DNA from: Monosiga brevicollis MX1
Lineage: Eukaryota; Opisthokonta; Choanoflagellata; Craspedida; Salpingoecidae
Length of the DNA stretch: 18,161 bases
NCBI RefSeq assembly: GCF_000002865.3
Contig: NW_001865048.1
Span: 141,237-159,397 of the forward strand
Direction of reading: 5' to 3'
In this document: one piece after another, positions 1 through 9,507 of the stretch
How the letters are laid out: each line of letters opens with the position of its first letter
Numbering within the stretch: the first letter of the stretch is position 1
Made by a program: the position numbers and the translations under genes
Notes under the pieces: generated by a model
Told to the model about the DNA's origin: nothing
The model's input: the letters and a program-made list of their open reading frames with translations, nothing else
The model's database searches: none

Positions 1-217
1 GATGCCGGGAAGTGCAAACTCAAGAAGATGAAGATAAAAGAAGGATCGGATCATAAAAAAAACAGCACGTGTCATTCCGATACGGTTGGGTCGAAATGGG
101 CAAGAAACCCCTAAGTGCCCTCTAAAAGGGATGGGAAGAGAGTGCTTGCACAGCAAGCAGGGCGCGATGGTTTCACGCAGAAACGCAATCAGCGCAACTC
201 GACATGCGCTCTCGCTT

Positions 218-3200
218 TTATGCGCGAGGGTCATCGGGCTTCATGAACATGGCATCCTTCACAGGGCGCATGGTCAGGTTGGCCACAGCAGCCACGCCCA
301 GCAAGCCGGCTGAGGCGTACATGGCTGTATCATACAAAAACGGTGTAGGATCTAAGAGAAAGAAGCAAAGGGCGTAAGAGCATACTTTTATGATTCCAAA
401 CAGACAGGACGGCCATTCAGCACTTTGTGAACGATTCTCAACGTACCGGCGGTGCCAGCGGGGCACATGCCCAGCAACGTTTGAATATCCACGCTTTTCT
501 TGGCAATCAGCGTGTTGATTTGCTCCGTGGAGACACCAAAGCGTGACTCAAAGGCCGCAATATCTGCTTTGCTGGCCAAATCACGCAAGGCACTCACTTC
601 TGACCATTCGCGCTACAACAACAATCGGTTAGAAGACAAAAATGCTTGAGTCAGCAAACGTGGTTTTTTTGAGCATCGTCAAGCAGGCGCGGGCTTTACA
701 ACCCAAGGTGGTAAGGTCAAGATCTTGTGGCATACCAGTTTGGTCATGTACATGGGGCCCAAGAAGCCACCGGCAGCTGAAGCTGTTAGCATGCGACCAT
801 GAATCGCGCCGGCATAACGACTGCCAAACATGTCAGCTTCGTAGGCCGGGGTCGAGCTAGTATGGGCATAGATTGGGTCATGCGACGATGTGATCAGCGG
901 ATCCCACGATGCTGGACCAGCAAATAAGGTGCGACGAGCGATCCTCACCTGTAGGCACCGCCGAAAAAGCTGACAATCATGATGTTGGCAGCTACAAAGC
1001 TCGCTAGGGGCATAATGTCTTGTGTCTCTGCAAATGAAAGGGGCGGCAAGAACAGAGGCCCAAGGTGAGATATGGCACCCCGAAAAGGCAAAGAAGAAAA
1101 ATGGGCCGAGAAAAAGAAAAGGAAAAAAAAGGAAAAAAAAAAGGAAAAAAAAAAGAAAAAAAAGGTCACTCGTTGTTCAAGTCTGCTGTATCAGTGCTCA
1201 TGCCCATGTTCTCTGGCAATGGCGAATGGCGAACCTGTTGCTTGGTGAATAATGTACGGAAGACTGGCGTACAGTGGGATGGATACGCCCGTGTAAAGGC
1301 CAAAAATAGCCTTGCGACTGTGGTGGCACAGCGCGATGAGAAACTCATTTGATGCTGTGGCTGCGTGCGCGCGGAAGACTTGAACCAGGCGAGCTCGTAC
1401 CCAACATAGTCCGAGGCGCTGGCCCAAACCAGACGGCCAGCCAGGTTGGCGGCAGAGAGGGCAAGGACGTAGCGAGAAGCGCAGGCACTAGCAATGTCAC
1501 GGGCTTGGCTGAGAACACGCGCTGGAATCAGGCTCACCAGCAGAAGAAAGAGTACCAGGCGCGCGCTGCTTAACGAACAGTCGCCGTGATCGAGAGAGAC
1601 TCACATGTTGACAAGGTCTGGAAGTTGCTTGCCAAAGATATCGAGAAGCATCGTGCTGGCAATGGAGAGTGAGGCCATACCAGTGGCGGCCAGCAAGCCA
1701 AAAGAAGTCCAAATTTGCCAGAACTGCGGAGTGCGCATGACATCATCCACGTGCACATTGCGAACGGTTGGCATGGTACGCTCGCCCGTGGTTTCTTCTT
1801 GTTCTTTCTTTTTGGCATACTGCGGGCTCTTTTCAGTCAGTTCCCGTAGGGTGTCGGCCGAGGGCAGGCGAAACGAGAAAGCCGAGCCCAGACAGATGGC
1901 CAGATAGCCCAGACCCATAACTGTGAGCGCCTCAGGCACACCAGTCGATCCCGTGCCGACCAAAAAGAAGCCTAAGGTTTGCATACCATTTGTTGAGCCG
2001 ATTCTTTGTCATTGACTCGCTGACGAGTGAAAAGCATCACAAGCAAAAGAACGAAAGACAAGACTTGGGTGGGCGCCAACCTTCTTGCAAGCTCGGAAAA
2101 GGCGATTGAAGAAGCTGCTCAGCGGTGGCCTTGATCACCTCTTGGGTGTCACTGCTGCCCTCGACAAAATAGCGGCCATCGCGCGCGATAACCTGGGTCT
2201 GCGTCGGGGGTTTGGCAAACGAGGACGGTGTTGCGGTCAGACAAGAAAAGGGTTCCAAAACCAGATGCAGCCAGACATCACGAGGAAATGAGGTTGTACC
2301 GCGTCCACAGCCGTTGGGGCGCGAGCAAAGCCAGAAATCAGTGACAGCTGCGAGAGCGGGCGCGGCAGCATCGACCGTCAGTGGGAGAAGCGCACACCGC
2401 GCACGCTCTGGACGAGCGAGCAAGAGGCTGCTTTGGCAGCGTCTGATGAGGTCATTGTTTACCATGATGGGGGACATGACAAGTGCGCCACCACCAAAGC
2501 CCATGATGGTGAGACCCGTGGCAAAGCCACGGCGATCCGGAAACCACTTGAGAAGGGTCGCCACCGGAGGCACGTAGGAGGTGCCCATGCCCAAACCAAC
2601 TAGACGGAGGTCACACGAGCGGTTTTATGAGTATGTGCATGAACGTGGGTGAAGAAGAGCTGAAGCAGGGTCTGAAGCACTGCTTCTTCAGGCCAGAAGT
2701 GGTTGGCAATAACGTACTGCCCATGCCATAGCCCAGGTACATGAGGGGCAAGGAGTGCAGCATGAGGCCGGCGCTGCCGACGATAAATCCGCCACCAAAG
2801 AGGCATGCACCAATGGCACCTGCAACGCGGGGCCCGACGCGTTCTTGCCACTTGCCCAGAATGGCCGCGGAGAGGCCATGCATCACAAAGAGCGAGGAGA
2901 AGATGGGGACAACGTCACTCAACGACCAATCTTGAGCTGCAAAACGAGAAGAAAAAAGAACAAAAATAACAAAGAGACTGGGGGTTAGTCGCAGGGCAAT
3001 GGGCACAGCGGGATCGAACGACACGTTTGAGGCATATTTGGTCTCCAGATGGAACGCACAAGAGGAGCCCAAGACACCGAGCTGGCGTGTGAGTTCCGTG
3101 TTGAGGAGGCTCCAGGCGTAGACGGAACCTGGGTAGAATCGGGGTATGGTAGGGTGAGGGCGATAGCACATGAAAAAGGAAGAGTGAGCGGTGGCGGAAC

Positions 3201-3664
3201 AAAGTATGAATCACATCCTGCTGCAGAAACGAAACTTCTTTTGTATATCAAGACGAGTCATTCATAACAAGTGGGTCACCAATAACAGGTGGGGCGTACC
3301 AAGGCACATGTGGGTGGAAACAGCGGGCAGCACGAGGAGCCAGCTGTACAGAGTAGATTGGCAATGGGAAAGGGGTGAGGCATCAACGCAAAATGCCTTT
3401 GTGTGAGTGGGATGATCAGTGTCGTGTGTCTTTGCTTTGGTTGAACTTGTCCGAACAGGTGGCAAGGCACAACATCATAACCATCGGCTCAATAGGGGCA
3501 AGCCGAGGTGTGAGTGAGCCGCACCGGTTAAAGCCGGGCGCGGCGGTGATGTCCTTGGTGAGGGGATTCCAGCTGGTTTTGCTCCTGGGAACGGCCGGCC
3601 CTTCATGGGGGCTTGAAGTTTCAGTGGAATGGTGAAGGTGAGCACAGCTTCCCGGCAGGGTCAT
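218..3664 (-). CDS. OFA-type major facilitator superfamily transporter, 14 exons
   Basis: This is a multipass MFS carrier of the oxalate/formate antiporter-like (OFA) branch, expected to exchange or co-transport small organic anions; the substrate cannot be read from sequence. Exons (descending): 3525-3664, 3300-3343, 3060-3128, 2718-2936, 2463-2599, 2300-2347, 2081-2198, 1605-1971, 1401-1508, 1235-1317, 949-1027, 736-856, 447-612, 218-351. They sum to 1833 nt with every intron phase matching, giving 610 aa and stop TAA at 218-220. Visible signatures are [20 protein letters not shown] in TM1, [20 protein letters not shown] near residue 180, and the motif A-like SDYVGRK near residue 415 after TM8. 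Between TM11 and TM12 lies a hydrophilic loop of about 50 residues, then [11 protein letters not shown], the usual eukaryotic OFA arrangement. Introns are 83-207 nt. The start ATG at 3662-3664 is the least certain point, since an extra upstream exon is possible. Confidence 0.88.
1075..1170 (-). repeat. Purine-rich A/G tract inside an MFS intron
   Basis: The plus strand here is almost pure A and G, with runs of A broken by GG. On the coding (minus) strand it is a long U/C tract inside the 207-nt intron 1028-1234, ending about 45 nt before the CAG acceptor at 1028-1030. It probably serves as, or expanded from, the polypyrimidine tract. It encodes lysine-rich or phenylalanine-rich runs in all frames, which are not real proteins. 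Confidence 0.8.
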
Positions 3665-4146
3665 CCGCACGGTGGAGGGCCTGTTGCGGTAGTGCAGGGA
3701 ACACCATGTGAGTGGGGCACGTGTCCGCTCAAGGGGCAGCCGGTAGGGTGCGTGCAAAAGTTTTATTGTGCTATAGGCTTGTTTGCAGCCTTACCGCCAA
3801 AAGCGGGTCGCGATGCGTGTCGCCACGTGTGCGACCGAGCGGCTGGATCCGCCCAAAGTCGCGCAAGCGCTCGGACGGCTCGCCACGGGGGCGCCTGCAT
3901 AGCCAGCACGGAGCGTGAGCCATGAGACATGCTTCCCGAGCAGCAAACCCCCCAACACAGGAGACCCAGACGAGACGAGGAACGCACCTGCGCGCAAGAT
4001 CAAGGCTGCTGCCATGGTCTGAGAGCTCGGGTGATCTTCAAACTAAATCTGGGCATGCGCACAATGTGAGCAATCGTCCTGGCGGCCACTTCAAGCGTGC
4101 GAAATTGAGAATGCAGCTCAGCACTCACGGCTAGAGGAAAGCAATT
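3665..4146. other. Intergenic segment upstream of the MFS gene
   Basis: This stretch of 482 bases separates the putative MFS start from the terminal exon at 4147-4215. It should hold the MFS promoter and 5' UTR, and the 3' flank of the next gene. I see no TATA box or RNA gene. A GC-rich part (about 3790-4015) is open in two minus-strand frames and could hide a 5' exon of the MFS gene, but I could not match it to a transporter N-terminus. Confidence 0.35.
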
Positions 4147-4215
4147 TTACTCGCGGCGCACTTTCAAGGCCGCGCGATACTCAAAGTCCCGCCGCCGTTC
4201 CTCCGGCAGCGCGAG
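4147..4215 (-). other. Probable terminal coding exon
   Basis: After a good minus-strand acceptor (TGTTAACAG) comes an open 22-codon stretch, LALPEERRRDFEYRAALKVR then RE, and a TAA. Codon use is GC-rich like the exons around it. It must belong to a minus-strand gene lying at higher coordinates. Phase 0 fits a donor (GTGCGC) at 4885 in the secreted-protein gene, which would make a 670-nt intron full of repeats. No other gene in between offers a partner. Confidence 0.45.
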
Positions 4216-4450
4216 CTGTTAACACAGAAGAGGAAGAAAAAAAAGAGAGAGAGAGAGCGAGTTTGAGAGAGAGAGTTTGAGAGAGAGAGAGTTTGAGAGA
4301 GAGAGAGTTTGAGAGAGAGAGAGTTTGGGAGAGGGAGAGGAAGAGAGAGAGGGAGGAAGAGAGAGAGAGGAAGAGAGAGAGAGTTTCAGAGAGAGTTTGA
4401 CAGAGACAGAGACAGAGACAGAGATGAAAAGCGAGATCAAGAGAAGCACA

Positions 4451-4514
<64 letters not shown>

Positions 4515-6109
4515 TAACATCATGTGGCGTTTAACGGAAAAAAAAAAAATGAAAAAACGGAAAAACTCTACAGTCTGCTGACGACGCGAGTGGGCCGATG
4601 GGCTGGACGGACGGACGGACGGACGGACGGATGGATGGATGGATGTGGGGCTGAAGGGGAGTAAAAAGGGAAGGTGGCTTGCTGTGTGCATGGGCAAAGT
4701 GCTCGAGACCTTGCTACATCGGTTGATGGTATAAATTGAAGGCGCTGTAAGGACGGCGAATTGTTTCAGAAATTGGCGGGTATCAACACCATTGGTCAAG
4801 TGTCAAGAGCTGAAGGCAGGCACGCCTGTATCGTCGGCTACAATCACGGGGTGCAGTAGGGCTGGCCCACACAGCGCCCGCGCACTTGGATTTGATACTC
4901 GAGGTAGGGCGCTTCGCCCACAACCTGGCAGTGAGACGAAAGCAGAGGCAAGACGACTGAGGTTGCTGCTAGGGGTTTGCATCATCGTCACAACATCGCT
5001 GTGGCACCGTCGTCTTTGTATTACACACCGTCACAACCGGGGGATGGACTGCGGCATCCTCGATGAACGTGACGTTTGTCATTCTATCAGACAAGGCACC
5101 AAGCGGCGATCGACCAAGTTCCCACAGCCAGGGATGATTCTCCCGCACATGGTAATCGACCCCATTGTGCTAGCGATTCACGTACCGCCAGTTGAAGCCA
5201 TCCACATAGAGCACGGAGAAGACCGTGGGTTGCTGGAAAATTCCGTGCAGAGACCAGATGGTGCCGTTGGTCAAGCCACAGTTGCGCAGAAAATCGGCGT
5301 GCTGACATACCTGAAACACCGTCGGGGCGATCAAGCGGATACAAGTCCAAACAAAGGCGTGAGCACAAGCAAGATGGAGGCCTCACAGCATGAGTTCCGA
5401 TCACGAAGCGATCTGAACCGTGTGACATCGATCGGGCGTGCTGGACAGCTTGGACCAATACTACGCACGGCAGTGTTGCTGGGCATGCCCCCGCATGGCA
5501 CACCGTGCACGGGGTCGAAGATGTAGGTATAGGTGCTGTTTGGAAACCCCGGGCCTTGCACTGTGACTCTGTGGGCAAGGATCCCGTTGAGCGATGGATG
5601 CCACGGCTTGAAGAAGCGGATAGCCAGAACCACACAGCAATCTTGTTGGGAAAAAATGGCTCGGCCAAAACATCACTGCGTGCGCGCAAGCGACACAGTC
5701 CGAGTCAAGGCCCTGTCGCAACGTACGGATATGGCAGGATGTTGGTAATGTCAAATGTGGTGCCGTTGCCATAGGCTCGAGTGGGAACTTCCGGATCCAC
5801 GCGCAGCTAAAAGATACACAAGCAAGCGTCGCCGCAGCGTCACCATCCAATCAGAAGTACGATGCATCACAACCAACAGCCAGATGCCCAATGGCTTGTA
5901 ACAAGGCCAACCTGCATGGCGCATGAACGGCCACCCAGCATCGTCATGGCCACCAGGGCAAGGGCCCACAAGGCTGCCGTTGACGGTTTTTGGTTTTCAT
6001 ATCAATGGTGAGGTTTGCCTTCCACTGGACCAAGGTGCTCAGCGCGGCACAAAAAAAAAAAAAAAAAAGCAAAAAGCAAAAGCCATCACTCACTTGTTGG
6101 GCGCGCCAT
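4147..6109 (-). CDS. Small secreted glycoprotein gene, disrupted (possible pseudogene)
   Basis: I do not recognise this family. Exon 1 (6094-6109) joins exon 2 (5912-5973) in phase to give the signal peptide MARPTTLWALALVAMTMLGG ending in RSCAMQ. Then come exon 3 (5727-5806), exon 4 (5469-5675), exon 5 (5029-5310), exon 6 (4886-4924) and perhaps a last exon (4147-4215). The product would be about 250 aa with four N-glycosylation sequons (NGT, NST, NGT, NVT), consistent with export. Two lesions are seen. In exon 4 the frame slips by 2 nt at a GTGTG near 5631-5635, and in exon 5 an in-frame TAG (5170-5172) interrupts otherwise coding-like sequence. Micro-introns of 29 and 36 nt could formally remove both. 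The 3' end is ambiguous: either TGA at 4844-4846 directly after exon 6, or splicing across 670 nt to the TAA at 4147. Sequencing error is also possible. Confidence 0.5.
4233..4432. repeat. GA-rich tract with GAGAGAGTTT units
   Basis: The plus strand carries about 200 bases of GA-rich sequence in which short GAGAGA runs are spaced by GTTT, then shifts to a few ACAGAG units. The minus strand is correspondingly CT-rich. It lies directly upstream (minus sense) of the acceptor of the 4147-4215 exon. Confidence 0.9.
4454..4514. repeat. (TG)n microsatellite, about 30 units
   Basis: This is an uninterrupted TG dinucleotide array that directly follows the GA-rich tract. It lies in the region between the two candidate 3' ends of the secreted-protein gene. 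Confidence 0.97.
4605..4644. repeat. GGAC/GGAT tetranucleotide repeat
   Basis: About six GGAC units change abruptly into about four GGAT units. A shorter run of the same GGAC unit recurs near 15309-15323. Confidence 0.93.
6051..6068. repeat. A18 homopolymer
   Basis: This run of 18 A lies in the first intron (5974-6093) of the secreted-protein gene. On the coding strand it is a poly-U tract, although the CAG acceptor is about 75 nt further on. Confidence 0.9.
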
Positions 6110-6234
6110 CGTTCTCAGATCGTTGAACCCCTTGAGATCTTGCTTCAAGCCTTTAGCGCCGCGCTCTTCAATCACTCCTCCTCCTCCTTGCGCGCCAGAT
6201 TGGCTGGATGGCAAAATGACAAACTGTCACGGAC

Positions 6235-6280
6235 TTTTTTTTTTTTTTTTTTTTTTTCCTTTTTCAAGTTTTTTTTTTTT
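6235..6280. repeat. Poly-T tracts between two minus-strand genes
   Basis: Two T runs (about 23 and 12) lie in the 289-nt gap between the TAF1A stop (6399) and the start of the secreted-protein gene (6109). On the transcribed strand they read as poly-A. The gap must contain the TAF1A 3' UTR and the next promoter. Confidence 0.85.
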
Positions 6281-6398
6281 GGTCTTTTCACAATCAGTCA
6301 AGGTCATTGATTTTTTCTCTCATGTCTCAATCATCAAGTCACTCCTATATGATCTGGTTTGTGCTCTGCTCAGCAGAGGGCGCAGGGGCAAGTTACTC

Positions 6399-9142
6399 TC
6401 AATCCTCGTCGCTACTCAGCGCCTTGGTCCAATCCTCCTCACTTTCAGCTTCATCGGTGGGTGGCAAAGTCCTTTGCGACTGGGGTAGCCGGCTTGGGGT
6501 CACAAAGGGGTTCATGGGGTCGTCTGCAAAGTCGAGGGTCGGCCCGACCGAGAGGGAATAGCCACCAAGCTGACTAGCTTGGCTGACACCAGCCACGGCC
6601 GATGCGGTCAGCAATGACGCGTTGGTTGCAGAAGCCGACTCTGGTCGGTTGTTCCTGGACAGCGGCGTTGGGCTGAGGCTAGGTACGAGGTATTGGCTAG
6701 CCGGCCAGGCGCAGGAACACTCGCTCATGCGAGTGAGGTACGTTTGCCACAGTTCTTGCGAGGGTGACTGGGCCTCGAGCAAGGCGTGGCACGCTTCCAG
6801 CTTTGTCCTAACGCGGTGCCGGTGATCCACCATTGCACTGGCAACTAGTTCAACAAAGTCTTCTCCCTCTTTCAATGTTGTGGGCCCAAGCATCTGAACC
6901 AGAATGCTCCGTGCCGGCAAGACGGCCACCAGAGCCGCACTGAGTTGATCTAACAGCGCATACATCGGCACAGTTGGTGAAAGTCCACACGCTTGAGCAG
7001 CTATCACGTCAAGTCTGCCTGGGGCGCTAGCAAAACACCTCTGGCCACACGCCCAACCCGCGCGCGCCACGCACATACACACCACCAAGCTGCCGAAAGG
7101 AACAAATGCAAACAAGTCGTTGGACCGAGTGCGCTTATGCGTTGGACACACCTGGTAGATGACGCGCAGAAAAATAAACGTCTTGCCACCAGTCGAGTCG
7201 TTCACGCCACCAGGGCACCTCGTCACTCATGCCGTCCGCATCCTCCAAGTCTTCCACGCCCATGTCCACATCATGTGCTTCGGGCCGTCCAGGAAGCATG
7301 CTATTCCCGCACTGCACATGAGACAAGCCCGTGCCAAAAGCCACGGCGATGACGGCAGATGGCGTACCGTTTATCTCCGTTGAGCAAGGTGCAAAAAGCA
7401 TGCCATGCAGCCGGGTGGCGGGCTATGGCTGAGTAATCCAGAGCAGAAGCCATCCCTCTCAAGGCAATGTGCTAACGGGGGTGCACCAAAGCTCATTGCA
7501 TAAGGGGGAAACGGAAGTGGATGGCCCAGGCCCACGTTTGGACGTACTTTGGCTGCAGTTCGCTCACGGGGTGTCATGTTGTCGGCTGCCTTAACTGCAG
7601 CCCAGACCAAATCGAGGCCAAAAATAATCAAAAGGTATGGAAAGCCATTAGAAGCGGCGACAGAACATAGTCCACCGGAACAAGCTCAAGTCATGTTCCC
7701 GTTCACTTGGCTCGAAAACGAAACAAGTTTATTTTTTCTAATACCTTGCTCATAAGCGTCGCGAATATCAGCAATGCAAGCCAAGGACGGGTTGACTTCA
7801 GCACGTCGTTCCAGCAATCGCTGCAGGATCCAAGTGCAAAAGCCACTCAGTATCAAGCCGGTGATTGTACACTCGGACGTCCAGCAACAGCATTAAAGCG
7901 TCTTTTCCTACCAAAAGGCGCAGGCCTGATGTTCCCAGTCGTTTTTGCGCCAAAAATAAAGGGCTGCAGTCCAGCAGGCCAGAGATGAGCGTTGGCTTTG
8001 GGATGCGTTTGGCTGAGACACGTCTCTTAACATACTCGTGATAAAGAGGACACGTGGGATCACGTTCAATGGCCTGCGTAAGGACCGTGGCGGCAGCACT
8101 CGCATCACCGGCTTCAATATACACCTGAAAATGGTTGCGTGGCGTGGGCAGCCGATCACGAGAATTTTGGCTGACAGAGGTGCGAGCCAATTTTGTGGCC
8201 AAGCGGCATTGAGTGCAAGTCCAAAACACAAGAGCAAACTCGGACCTGATTGAGAGCAAGCACGGCCATTGCCGGAGGGTTGGGGCCATTGACCACGATG
8301 GTCAGGAGATGCACGGCACGTTGGATTGTGGTTACTATTACATAATTGCGCAGGAAATGAGGCGTGATGCACCGCGACTCCAACAATGGCATGGGCTCCA
8401 TGCAAAGGCAGCTGAAACGCACCAGGCACGGCCAGTTGGCGAGCTTGTACGAGGAGGGCTAGTGCGGCGTAAAGGCCGGCGGCCGCAGAGATGCGGCCCC
8501 TATCACGTTGAGCGATTCTGACATGGCCCCGGTCAGGGCAGTCGTATCGGGGCGCCACAAGCTATTGGGCCGGGCCATCATGGCGGCTCACCGTTCAAGG
8601 GCATTGACAGCCTCGGCCAAGTCACCGTGTCGCAGCATAAAGACGGCCAATTCCAGCTCCAGCTTGAGGCCCTGGTCAAGCCGGGGCAGACCATGGATGT
8701 GTGCGAGCCAAGTGAAAGGCAACTGAGGCTTGTCGGGCAGTGGTGGGCATGCCACTCGACGCAGTGGCCAGGTGCTAAATCGACAAACCTGCGGCTTGAG
8801 AATGGCTGCAGCAATCTGGTAGAAGCGTTTGGTCTGCCCGTAGTCATCACCGGCTCGTTGCAGGACTTGCAAGCCTGTCTGGTGAGATGAATGCGCAAAA
8901 CAGGCAGGATTCATGACACATATCCTATGTGGCAGCGTGCATCACACGCCTGAGAAAGCGAGGAGAAGGAGAGGCCGAGTGTCACTCACATTGACAACTT
9001 GTTCAAGAAAGTCGCCTTGGCGGTAAAGGAGGACGCTGATGATGCGCGAAGCTCTCCGCCAGCGCCCGCGTGTCACGTGGTATTTGAGCCGCCGTAAAAG
9101 GTGCCGCGCCTCTGCCGCAGCATGTGTACGGGTTCCTGCCAT
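6399..9142 (-). CDS. TAF1A: TAF1A-like RNA polymerase I TBP-associated factor
   Basis: TAF1A belongs to SL1/TIF-IB, which recruits RNA polymerase I to rDNA promoters in the nucleolus. Well-supported exons: 8990-9142, 8789-8878, 8592-8722, 8032-8124, 7745-7820, 7548-7594, 7152-7311 and 6399-7018. Between 8246 and 8517 there are one or two more, starting at 8517 and ending at 8246, with unresolved inner edges. Similarities recalled from animal TAF1A are helical-repeat segments such as LKLELELAVFMLRHGDLAEA (animal ISLQHALYLLHHGMLKDA), the LYHEYVKR segment (LYNFLKRQ) and RLDWWQDVYFS (RKNWWPGFHFS). The starting ATG (9140-9142) opens a basic helix, RRLKYHVTRGRWRRAS. The last exon encodes about 206 residues, longer than the animal C-terminus, with a Ser/Pro/Thr-rich stretch and an acidic end (SSDED). 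Estimated length is about 530 aa. The edge near 8032 is unsure. Without alignment the identity is probable, not certain. Confidence 0.72.
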
Positions 9143-9507
9143 CCTCCAGGCTATCGCCTTTTGATTCTCAAAGACCGCCTCCTCGATCCCCAGTCTTGTC
9201 CCGCCTGTCGGTACGGCCGCCGGGCGTACGTCTGCGACTGATTTGATGGTTTTTTTTAAAAAAAAAAAAAAAAAACGAAAAAAAACTCCCGCTTGTGGTA
9301 GTGTGACATCCGTCACACTTGTTATCCTTGCCCTTTCCCTATGGTCTGGGTTTTGTGTCTCCAGCAGACGACTCTCTGAGGCTCATTGAAATGAGTACGA
9401 TGAGCTCAGAGCTTCTGTTCATGTCTTGGCTCAATCTCTGACTCGTCTTTCTCTCTCTCTCTGTGTCTCTGGCTCTCGTTTTTTTTTTTTTTTTTTTTTT
9501 TTTCAAG
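9143..9507. promoter_or_regulatory. Divergent intergenic region between TAF1A and metaxin
   Basis: These 365 bases lie head-to-head between the TAF1A start (minus) and the metaxin start (plus), so they must contain both promoters. They hold a T8A18 block (9250-9275), a CT-rich stretch (about 9447-9478) and a run of 25 T (9479-9503) that ends 4 bases before the metaxin ATG. I see no TATA box. T25 followed by CAAG could be a 3' splice site of an intron in the 5' UTR. Confidence 0.5.

Noticed and set aside
1022-1352. Lys/Arg-rich plus-strand frames
   Set aside because: They are translations of the A/G-rich intronic tract antisense to the MFS gene.
1971-1985. A possible 15-nt intron (GTATGCAAACCTTAG, minus strand) in the MFS gene
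   Set aside because: It is too short to splice. The same TTAG serves as acceptor for the ordinary 109-nt intron 1972-2080, which restores [12 protein letters not shown] in frame.
4219-4581. Open frames encoding Ser/Leu-rich, His-Thr or Cys-Val repeats
   Set aside because: These are translations of simple-sequence DNA. The same applies at 10929-11135, 11503-11924 and 16039-16542.
5170-5172. TAG as programmed stop-codon readthrough or recoding
   Set aside because: The following CACAAT does not fit the CARYYA readthrough context, no structure is evident, and other genes in the window use TAG as an ordinary stop (11514-11516, 13836-13838).
4792-5526. A 244-codon open frame on the plus strand
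   Set aside because: It is antisense to exons 5 and 6 of the secreted-glycoprotein gene and their introns, has no recognisable domain, and its openness follows from the coding strand's composition.
7915-7966. Minus-strand frame reading LYFWRKNDWEHQACAFW, resembling the animal TAF1A SYFWAKSDWKED segment
   Set aside because: It lies upstream of the WWQDVYFS exon, whereas in animal TAF1A this segment follows the WW motif. It has no clean exon edges in phase, so I treat it as coincidence within an intron.
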